This document shows positions 10,735 to 20,417 of a stretch of DNA of 64,000 nucleotides, piece by piece. The DNA comes from Phorcus lineatus. Lineage: Eukaryota; Mollusca; Gastropoda; Trochida; Trochidae. The position numbers and the translations under genes are program-made. The notes under the pieces were generated by a model. The model ran no database searches. It worked only from the letters and a program-made list of their open reading frames with translations, and was not told the DNA's origin. Position 1 is the first letter of the stretch. Each line of letters begins with the position of its first letter. Where the stretch lies: NCBI GenBank assembly GCA_921293015.1, contig OV121091.1:13731755-13795754 (forward strand), read 5' to 3'.

Positions 10735-11193
10735 AGAGCCACTCCGTGATTTTCATAAGATATTATTTACCTTTGATACGAACCTAACTGTCATATGTGG
10801 TGATATAAAATCAAAACATCTTAACTGTTTGTGTCCAAAAATACTATGACAAATACTGGTTTTCCATTAAAATCTTATATCAGCCTTATAAATGCACACA
10901 GGTGTAGATATCATGTTCAAAATACATTGATGCTAGTTATATAACCTAATAAACACTATCAACTCCTAACTGCCCTCCTGACTGTTTTAGATAAGTCTCC
11001 AAAATTACGTTTGACTATTTGACGCGCGTCCAGTTTTCGATCATAACTGCGACGTTCTACCTCCTTATTGTCACTGTAAAAAAACAATAAGCTTTAAAAT
11101 GTGTCTTTTTGGTAACAGTCGGCACTTCGCGATGAAATGACACCATTGATTAATTTTGGCATATAGGACTCCAACAACTCACGGAGTGGCTCT
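10735..11193 (-). mobile_element. TTAA MITE, family A, copy 2 (unit 1)
   Basis: Terminal repeats AGAGCCACTCCGTGA / TCACGGAGTGGCTCT flanked by TTAA (10731-10734, 11194-11197). The flanking sequence matches that of the copies at 26058, 39018 and 52601, so the insertion predates the duplication of the units. Confidence 0.85.
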
Positions 11194-11305
11194 TTAAAGA
11201 GACTGTTAGGTCCAACCGACCTTTTGACCCAAAGTCGAACGCGCTAACCACTGCGGGGTCCTAGGTTTGATTATGTAATCAGCAACGGAACAATCGGCCC
11301 TGACA

Positions 11306-11557
11306 TTGTCGCGTTATCAACGTTTTTTGAAAGAGATTTCACAAAGGTGTAAGGACATACAATTTCAAAATTGGCCAAATAAGGTTTCAGGATCATCGGA
11401 TCTTAAACATTACAGTGGTTTCAAATCTGCTTTGAATGTCGAAAAATATATTCTCGAATTGTTTTCAGAGAATTACTTGTTGAGAATGTTTTGTAAATTT
11501 CGAAAATTTCATAAATTGAAAGTAGATCCCTCGGGTGTAAAAATTAAGATAACCTAA
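11306..11557 (+). pseudogene. Degenerate LINE ORF2 C-terminal fragment
   Basis: The 83-codon frame has a W-x(n)-LKHYSGFKSALNVEKYI pattern followed by basic residues. This resembles the linker between the reverse transcriptase and the terminal Cys-rich region of non-LTR retrotransposons. Corresponding segments at about 26640-26885, 39600-39845 and 53180-53425 are broken by frameshifts, so it is not under selection. Confidence 0.4.
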
Positions 11558-11569
11558 CTGCATTGATAT

Positions 11570-12870
11570 GTACAAAGTGTGTTCTCATTTGTATTGAAAA
11601 TGATTTATTTTTCTTACTTATCTGTTCTTTTTACAATACGAGTAGACAACATTTTTACCTGAATATCATAATGATAGAATGTATTAGTTGTTAACATCCA
11701 CAAATGCAGATGGATCTGTCTTTAAAACGAAGTTTGCCAATTTGAATGAGTATTATGTACATCTTTTCTGTATTAGCAATATGGTTCACGTGACCCCTTT
11801 AAAACAAGGATGTGTATTTAGCTCGGTCTATAGCCGATATAAGGTTACTTTATAATATATCTAGCGCGTACACGAACATTATCGAATATCTTCCGGGTTC
11901 GTGTTTCTATCCTGCTGTCATTCAGTAAGCGCCTGACCCGAGAGTCTCGGTTCCTCGGCAGTGCAGTGTCTATCATTTCCGTTCAGAAAGTACAGTTAAT
12001 CCATTGACCTACTTATTCAGGATGAGTGACGTTTTTCCTTTTGGTTGCATATTACCATCTGTAGCATGTTGTCTATATCCGCATATCAATATTGGCAGTG
12101 ATATTTTAGTTAGCCTTACCACACAAATCATTGTCAATCTAAGACTTGGCCAACACTTACATAAGCATTCAATGTAGTGAGTGAGTGAGTTGGGTTTTAA
12201 CGTGTTTTGAACAATATTTCAGTTATTAAAACACGTGGACGACGAGCATCCAAAAGAAAGTGGACAGATAAGGGAGAAGGGGATCGACAGGAAGATGGAA
12301 AAGACGGAAAGAAAGGCATAGTGAGAGGTAGACAACAGGCATTTAATGTACGCTTCAGTCATTATGGGACGGAAGTTATTGGAACTTTATCGTACTATAT
12401 ATATTTACAAAAAGCGCTTAATTCCATGTAAATCCACCAGAAAGAATAGTAATAGACCGCCATAAGAAAACAGATTGGAACATTGAATATATTAAATACA
12501 ACGTGTGTGAGATAGTGGGGGTTGGATTGCAAAGTGGCCAGAGTGTTCGGCTACAGATCAAGAGGTCTATGGTTCGAATCCCGTCAAAGGCTCAGCAACA
12601 TTGTCAACAGTAGAGAAATGTTCTACACGCAGTAAGGTTATCACGCAACGCTGCACTGAATGTCAGTGTCAGTATCACATATGTTTGCTAGTTCCAGCCC
12701 ATACGCAGGTTTCACGGCAATGCATAGCAACATTAATGTTGAAGGCTTTCTCCCTATTATATTATAGTGAAATACTCTTGGAAGCGGCATAAAACCTCAA
12801 ATCACGTCACCTCAACTTGCGATGGGAACCAGGTCACAACCTGAGGAAATGCGCGTGTACGTTAAAGTTG
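11570..12870. other. Segment specific to unit 1, SINE-rich
   Basis: Between TLR-array landmarks that are adjacent in units 2-4, unit 1 has about 1.3 kb extra. It holds a reversed SINE-like 3' end near 12176-12300, starting GTGAGTGAGTGAGTTGGGTT, and the SINE at 12512-12815. No gene was recognised. Confidence 0.5.
12512..12815 (+). mobile_element. tRNA-derived SINE, diverged
   Basis: A diverged copy of the SINE at 3824. Box B-like GGTTCGAATCCCG is kept near 12572, followed by the body motifs and a 3' end AAGCGGCATAAAACC before a CTCAC-like tail. Confidence 0.7.
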
Positions 12871-14003
12871 ACATTTCACGCCGCTGTCGTAGCATGAGTA
12901 TTACTGATATGACCTACATACTCACTCACTGCGACGCTCAACAACTGCAAAGAAAAAATTCAAAGAAACGAAAGGGCAAACAGGTTCTTTTAACATTTCG
13001 ATTGAAATTTATTGGGGAAAAAATACATAAGATTAAATCGAAAATGGGTTATTTCTATGAAATGAAATCGAAAGTAGGTTTCTTTAAGAATGTATTCATT
13101 ATCTTGAGAAAAATCTTAACACGATATTTACTGCAATGAATGAATTCGTCTTTACACCCATAATAATCGAGTTACCTCGTGCACATATTTGCGTCGTAGT
13201 CATTTGCAACATACAGAAAAGATTAAAAATCAATAAGAAAAGCGCCTCAAGGACAAATGCTTTGAAAGGTTGATCATAGATTATTCTAAACATGGGTTTT
13301 CCAGCTACCTGGCGAACAAATACCCCGAAAGGTAATTTACTTCCTGGAAGGTAAATACGTGCGTGTCATTGTCATTACACAAGGGCATGGCTGCGTGAGA
13401 ACAGCATACAAGGTTAGTGCTCAGACTTTCATATAAGTTTTTTTATTAGCTTTAACCTCTTGTTGAAAATGCATGAACGTGATTTTGAATCATATAATAT
13501 GTGTTGTGCATCGCCGTGCCCCCTCTCAAGATGCACTCAGCTTAATCCGAGCTCTTGAGGTTTACCTTAGAGTAATATTCAAGTGATCACATGAATTTAT
13601 GCTTGATCTTAGTGTGGTCTTTTGGGTGCAGTCGTTCTAAAACCTACTGACTTTCTCGCACTATGCTTTTCTTTGCGTCTTTTCCCTCACTGATCTGTCC
13701 ACTCACTTTTGGATGCTTGTCTTTCACTTGTTTAATAACTGATTTATTTTTCACAACACGTTAAACCCAAACTCAAACACTCACTCATTTTGGTACATCA
13801 GGAAAAACTTTGACAACCAGTTTAAGCTGGAGAGGTCGCAGGATAGAATAAAGTGCGACCAAGTTTGATTCGTTCTAAAACCTGCTGTCATCTACTCACT
13901 TTGCTTTTATTCCATGTTTTTCCTCAGGCTTGGTTCCCATTTTGATAGAATCCAGAGTCGAACCTTAAGTCTTTATAAATCTGACTCCCCGTAGTCGTCT
14001 TAA

Positions 14004-14471
14004 AGAGCCACTCCGTGAGTTGTTGGAGTCATATATGCCAAACTTAATCAATGGTGTCATTTCATCGCGAAGTATCGACTGTTACCAAAAAGACACATCT
14101 TAAAGCTTATTGTTTTTTACAGTGACAATATGAAGGTTGAACGTCGCAATTATGATCGAAAACCGGACAGTGGCGCGCGCCAAATAGTCAAACGTAATTT
14201 TGGAAACTTATCTAAAACAGGCAGGAGAGCAGTTAGGAGTTGATAGCGTTTGTTAGGTTATATAACTAGTATCCATGTATATTGGACGTAATGTCTACAC
14301 CTATGTGCATTTATAAGGCTGTTTTTAGATATTCATGGAAAACCAGTATTTCTCATATATATGTCTTTTGGACATGAAAAGTTAGGATGTTTTGATTTTA
14401 TATCATCACAGATGACATTTAGGTTCGTATCAAAGATAAATGATATGTTATGAAAATCACGGAGTGGCTCT
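14004..14471 (+). mobile_element. TTAA MITE, family A, copy 3 (unit 1)
   Basis: Same family as the copy at 6787, and in the same orientation. Terminal repeats AGAGCCACTCCGTGA / TCACGGAGTGGCTCT, with TTAA at 14000-14003 and 14472-14475. It is found only in unit 1, so it was inserted after the unit 1/2 split or was lost from the other units. Confidence 0.85.
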
Positions 14472-14529
14472 TTAAGATATACATTAAGTGAACGAAGAAA
14501 TCGAATTTAATCATCAGGTCGCCGCTAAT

Positions 14530-14580
14530 GGCTGAAATATTGCCCAAGCGGCGTTAAACAATAACTCACTCACTCACCCA
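14530..14580 (+). mobile_element. SINE 3'-end fragment with (CTCA)n tail
   Basis: GGCTGAAATATTGCCCAAGCGGCGTTAAAC followed by ACTCACTCACTCAC in form; only the 3' end is present. Similar tails occur at 13720-13790 and 14885-14950, and reversed at 12176-12225. Confidence 0.5.
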
Positions 14581-15423
14581 CTAATCACTAATCATCAGGT
14601 AAAATTCAAAGTCTACATGATTTTCAAGTAACCACCGCTCGCGTTGTTCTTGGCTGTTGAACTAAATCGGACATTTTGACAGTTTGACAGATAAATTTCA
14701 CATTACTATAAATATACAGAGACATGACGTAAAAAACCCGACTAAACATTCACGATGTGTCCACGCTTGACAGGTTAGGGCTAACGAACAGTCATTGTAA
14801 ACACAACCTTTCTTAAAAAAAATATAAATATATATAATTTTGCGATAAGACACTAACAAATGGCGTCGCCTCCTCTACTTTCATCCACATGTTAAATAAC
14901 TAAAATATTGTTGAAAACACGCTAACTTAAATTCACTTAGTCTCTCACTCAAGTAAAATATTTAACGTTGACAGGAATTGCAGTTGCAATTCTGATGATA
15001 AAACGTTTTTCCCTTATCTGCTGTAAACCAATACCAGGTATCAGTAAGTGCAATATTAGCCGAGAAGAGTTGTCTGCAATTATGTTTGTTTTACTAAACG
15101 TTTTTCTGTTCAATCGGTTTAAACAATATTTATTTCAGAAAAGAGAAAGGGATTGGTAAACAGGCTAGCAGCCTATCTGAATACCTCTCCCATACATACA
15201 TACATATATACATTTATACACCATATCTTAATTCATCATCATTGAAGTTAGCAGACTTTAAGATAAATATCTTCCCTGACCGATACCGAACTGACCTCAA
15301 ATTTACTCCTCGTCTATTTAAAGTTTGCCACCTTAGAGTGATCATTCACTCATGTCCTAAATAACTTTATATCATCCTTTCACCTTTTTCTCGCATAACT
15401 CAAAATACATTACCTTTATCAAT

Positions 15424-16212
15424 CCTCCTCACCTCGCCTCGCTTCTCAACTCACTTCAATTTACTTTACATTGTCTCACCTCACTGACCTCACCTCACCT
15501 CACTTCACCTTGCCTCACTTCACTTCTTGTATCACTTCAACTGTCACTCTCCTCACTTCACCTCTCGCCTCTACTCATCACCACTCACCAAACTTCGCCT
15601 CTCTCCTCTACTCATCACCACTCACCTCACTTCGCCTCTCATCTCTACTCATCGCCACTCACCTTATTTCACCTCTCACCCCTACTCATCACCACTTACC
15701 TCACTTCGCCTCTCGCCTCTACTCATCACCACTCACCTCACTTCGCCTCTCGCCTTTACTCATCACCACTCACCTCACTTCGCCTCTCACCCCTACTCAC
15801 CTCACTTCGCCTCTCACCTCTACTCATCACCACTCACCTCACTTCACCTCTCACCTCTACTCATCTTTACTCACCTCTCACCCCTACTCATCACCACTCA
15901 CCGCCACTTACCTCACTTCGCCTCTCACCTCACCGCCACTCACCTCACCTCTCACCTCTACTCATCACCACTCACCTCACTTCGCATCTCGCCTCTACTC
16001 ATCACCACTCACCTCACTTCGCCTCTCACCTCTACTTATCGCCACTCACCTTATTTCACCTCTCACCTCTACTCATCACCACTCACCTTATTTCACCTCT
16101 CACCTCTACTCATCACCACTCACTTCACTTCACTTCTCACCTCAACGCCACTCACCTCACTACACCTCACCGTACCGTCTCACACTTAACTTCACCTCAA
16201 ATCACCGCACTT
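15424..16212. repeat. CTCACC-type minisatellite (unit 1)
   Basis: Degenerate tandem DNA made of CTCACC/CTCATC/TTCGCC blocks, with a higher-order period of about 37 bp. The + strand is almost free of G. The 220-250-codon frames across it encode only Ser/Thr/Leu/His/Pro repeats and are not genes. Confidence 0.9.
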
Positions 16213-16314
16213 TACTTTAGCTTAACTCACTTTCATGAATCCCAGTTAATTGTCCCAACATACAATCATGACTTCAATCAACGTGATCTCTTTGAGACAA
16301 TATTAGCTGTTTTA

Positions 16315-17995
16315 AGGACATAACAGTTTGTCTAGTAGTGCAGAATCATAGGATTATATGTAATAAATAAACCACATTTTAATGAGATTGATGAATCACG
16401 TGAATAAATATTCAACTCATGAATATAAATAATATAAACATGACTTTCTGCGCGATTTCCAAAAACATTTTAACAAAGTGTAGGTGACGTTCTTTGTCAT
16501 ACAGATTTTAATCGTTCACCTTCAGATAATGCTGACACAAAATCATTCAAAGTAATGCCTGTGATTAAGGAGTTATATCCGGTTTCACCATATGTCTTTC
16601 ACAAGCTATCAGATAAAGCCCACGCCCAGTTCCCCTCCGCCTCCCCCCCCCCCCCCCCCCCCCCCTTTAACGAGTGTACACTAGCTAGGCTGTCTATCCT
16701 GCTATCATCGTCTGTCCGTAACAATACCTGGGGTCTGTTGCACAAAGCAACTTAACACTCATTTAACATTGCACTAAGGCTACCTTAGTGACTTAAGGTA
16801 ATCTTAGAGTTATGTGCAACGGCCCCTGGATTGCTCTGTAACAACATGTCCACTTTGTAACTCCAATGTTGTTGGAGACGAGTTTCACAACCTGTTTAGA
16901 TGTGAAACATTTCTCCAAATTCGTAAAGATTATGTTAAATACTTGAAATTCCTAAACATGTTAATTTTTTTTAAAAAATACTAACTACCACCAGCATAAA
17001 AGATCTTAAATGCCTGTCTACATTTCTCAGTCATGTATTTAATGCTTTTAGAAAATGTATTTTCATAATGCCAGTAAGCTGCTATATTGTATATTAAGTA
17101 ACATGTATATATGTTTGTCTCATGTACTGGCGATTTAACAGAGAATAAATCGGTTTAAAAAAATGATTTGCTAATTACGGTATCAGCAGTTATAGATATA
17201 AATAACTTTCTTTCAATATGAGTGTAACATGTCTTACCTCGGGTTAATAAAATAATTACAATAAAAATACAATCATCGCTGGAATTTAACAATACGTTAA
17301 GTTTGTATGAGTTATTGGAAGATGAGGACACAAGTTACTTAATTACCTGAAAGTCATCAGACGACTCTGAGTAGTGAGTACCCGATAACGCCACCTATAA
17401 TTACTAGCAAGACTATCTCACCTGACTACTGCTGTCATACTCTCAAGAGTCACGAGTGTATAAGCCCTTAGCCAACTTTCTCCTAGAAAGTTATATGCAT
17501 CAGTATGTATGAAGAATTGATATCAAGTGCCGGTCTTGGAAGGGTCCGTTTGTTGAAACCGAATCTGGGGAAAGAAAAAGCCTCCCAAGTGATTAGCCTA
17601 CTTTAGAGTGTACGCTACCTTAATGATCAGCCCACAGAAAATAGGATTGCACACTTAGAAAGATACCCAGAAACACCATGCGTCACAAAGAGGGACTCCT
17701 TTACTCATGCGTCCCTAAGAGGGACTCCCATCCCCGTGGTCAACTCCACGTCCTCAGGTAGTCCAAGGTGGACTCGTCTAAAGGCGGCGTTAAGTTTTCT
17801 ATTTAAGTCAGACTATCTCATTCTCCAGACAATCATATACGTGTAATAGTAAAGGAACGAACAAGTTAACAAAACTTCACAACGGGACGTATTACACCCC
17901 AGTTTGAGACATCCTAATTATCCCCATCTGAGCAAAACACGCGGAGCAGAAGACATAGTATTATTTAATTCGTAAATTCGGCCGTCCGTGTGTGG
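16315..17995. other. Segment specific to unit 1: poly-C tract, short palindromic element and LINE fragment
   Basis: This lies between two landmarks that are adjacent in units 2-4 (TTAGCTGTT... and GGATAACGC). It contains a poly-C run at about 16646-16664 and a ~100-bp inverted-repeat element at 16729-16829 (CCTGGGGTCTGTTGCACA versus the complement of TGTGCAACGGCCCCTGG). A LINE remnant follows at 16848. The rest, 17.2-18.0 kb, has no recognised content. Confidence 0.5.
16848..17165 (+). mobile_element. LINE 3' end, Cys-rich terminus of ORF2
   Basis: Translation from 16848 gives CPLCNSNVVGDEFHNLFRC, the C-x2-C...H-x4-C finger at the end of many non-LTR retrotransposon ORF2 proteins, followed by RKDYVKYLKFLNM and then stops. 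AATAAA near 17143 precedes the end. The copy is 5'-truncated and dead. Confidence 0.6.
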
Positions 17996-19250
17996 ATAAC
18001 GCCAACGTGATTTGGAGGACTTTGTTATGTTTTAAATGATAACATTATTGGCACCTGACTAAAAAGTTAAAAGGAAGGGCTTGCTTAAAAAAAAGTCAAT
18101 GGAGAATTAAAATTTGTTTTTCACTATCCGATATTGCTCAAATCTGTTGCAATGCCTGATATTAAAATTACCTAAGTAAATCGGCCGGTTTCAGGAACTT
18201 AAAGTCCAATTGATGTGGAATTGTAATTCCTTTAAAGAAACCAGAATGTGGCATATTGCCCCATGAGACATATATCAATGTGCCTATTATTCGTCCTAAC
18301 CTCAATTACTAAAAAAGAAGTTTAACATCGTTGAAGAGATGATAAAAATCCATGTATCGCGGATACAAATACGCTGGCGAAGCAGGATGCATAATTGATT
18401 AAACTTGTTCACACCTTTATAGTTCAGAGATACTTTATTAATTTCTCATGAATACACGATGTATCCTGAATAACATTTAGGAATTTTCCTCATAATTTTC
18501 ATTGTATCATTACACAACGTAGGTTTTGTATTTGGTCAACATTATGTAGTAGGTACTAAGTGGACTTAATGTTTCCTAAATACGATACCTACATGCCGTG
18601 GTATTAATTATAATCAGTCGGACTTTTGATCATCCTCGGACATCCAGGGCTTAATTATTTCCCCAATACTCTTCACAATCGCCCCCAGGACTTTTCCTTT
18701 GGAAAATCTAAACCTAATTTATCCGCCCTTGATTTGTTTAAGGCAATGAACAGCTACGTTGAGAAAATTGCTTTTTGCTCTTAGCTAATAATTTCGTGTT
18801 TTATCCTGAGTAGGAAAGGTTACAATATAAATTTCAAATTAATATTATTGAACATGAACTGAAATGGGCTGTTATTTCAGCTTTAACAAACGCACATTTT
18901 CACATTTCGTATCACGCCATTTCAATGGGTTATTATTTCATAACGAGATTTAAGGGCAGGTAATGCGAGAACACATTTTGCTGATGAAAGTCGTAGAGAT
19001 GATTATGAACGTAACATTATGCCATTGAAAGTTAAAATGTAACTTTAATTAAATACTGAAATCTTGTTAAGATGACCTTGTCAAGAGGATGTGAAATTCT
19101 GAGGTAGCAAAGAAATAGGTCAAATTTCTATAAGGATCGTTTAACCTTGTGCTTGTATGTATCGATACTGTGCACAATTATCATCCATGTGTCTTTTGAT
19201 AAAAAAAAATCTGTTCGATATTTCAGCCTGTAATTATTTTAACTAAAGAG
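17996..19250. promoter_or_regulatory. Upstream region of TLR1
   Basis: This stretch aligns with 31096-32265, 44679-45848 and 58262-59431 upstream of TLR2-4. It is clearly diverged in unit 1 (many substitutions and small indels) and essentially identical among units 2-4. A transcription start should lie here or slightly downstream, but no TATA box or defined element can be assigned. Near 18359-18389 it holds GCGGATACAAATACGCTGGC followed by GAAGCAGGATG, resembling one end of the foldback element at 5423. Confidence 0.4.
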
Positions 19251-19356
19251 GCTGTTCAGTTGATATCATCCCCTGTCGCTGGTAATACGGAAACGGAAAG
19301 TACAGATTTCCCTGCTGAAAAGTTCCAGTGGTGATCGAGGAAAGAGCTGTTTACAG
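19250..19356 (+). other. Candidate non-coding 5' leader exon of TLR1
   Basis: A splice donor TTTACAG|GTAAGG ends this stretch and is conserved in all four units (ends at 19356, 32368, 45951, 59534). It would pair with the acceptor CTTGTGTTCCAG at 20405, removing a 1,049-nt intron. No ATG occurs in the ~100 bp before the donor. The 5' end of the exon is not defined. A leader-exon/single-coding-exon arrangement is common for invertebrate TLR genes. Confidence 0.45.
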
Positions 19357-20417
19357 GTAAGGTTTCAAACAATGATTGCTCCGTGTTCCAAACGGGACTT
19401 ATTGCAGCATTTGTGCACATTGTTCAGGGAGAATTACACTATCACGTTCACTGGCAGGTTTGTCCACAAGCAAGAGAATGAGATCTACAGAAGCTTCATC
19501 GTGCACCTCAAAAATCCCAGGCTCTTACAATTCATTTCCCGGAGATTTTTAAAATAGGTCACATACCATGAAACTAAACATAATGAAACCATGTGAAACG
19601 ATCTTCTTCTTTCTCATATGAGGTTATCAGTTACTTACATCCTGTGTTCTTACATGTCACATCCCGTAAACAAAATTAAATTATGTGATAAGGCTGTTTG
19701 AATCGTCTCAATATTGATTGATAAGACTAAGAATTTTCCTTGATTCAGCCAATACTTTGTAACTCAAATGATACAAAAATAGTAAAACCATTTGGCAATT
19801 GACCACATGGTGTATATGCTTGCTCTGATAACCATGTGATAATGATTTTTGATAAACAAATGCCCCAAATCAGTTTAACAGACATTTACCCTATCAATGT
19901 GCATTTGCCATTCTTTTCAAACCGATATGATTGCAATTCAAACCCTTATACAAATATTAGCATCGTTGATACCACATTTTACTTAAATGCATTTGATAAA
20001 AAAAAATAAATGAAGAATCGAGAATAAGTACATTTCTTATTCAGACACAATTGTATTAATAGTAAATGTACCAGTTACATCAAATTTCAAACATCATTAT
20101 ATCAAAATCTATGTTCCGTGTGTTTGCCAAAAATGTGTTTGTTAAAATTCGGTCTTAAAATCTAAAACTATTTCATGATTCAGGTTTAGTAGCTATAATC
20201 TAAATCTAAATCTTCCGGTTGTCTATTCTAATACTCCCTAAAATCATATATCAAGGATCAATATCAAAACTTCTCATTTCATTCTAATTATTTAGTGTGA
20301 CATCATAAGTCATAATGCCTCAAAATCAAACCTTTAATTATAAATCAGTCATCTTAGGTAAGCTGTCCCTTGAACTTTAATGTCAAACCTTTTCTTGTGT
20401 TCCAGGAGATATTGGTC

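Noticed and set aside
15471-16220. Long open frames (220-250 codons) across the CTCACC minisatellite, and similar ones at 30155-31004, 43855-44587 and 57438-58170
   Set aside because: Several frames are open at once and the products are low-complexity Ser/Thr/Leu/His/Pro repeats. This is a consequence of A/C/T-only repeat DNA, not of coding.
18685-18710. Rel/NF-kB-like site (GGACTTTTCC) upstream of the TLRs
   Set aside because: It departs from the GGG-N4-YCC consensus and lies well upstream of the leader exon. Conservation among units 2-4 is uninformative because the units are near-identical.
20370-20417. TTG-initiated N-terminal extension of the TLR frames
   Set aside because: It runs back through a strong splice acceptor (TTCCAG) into the leader intron. 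The hydrophobic signal peptide begins at the ATG downstream.
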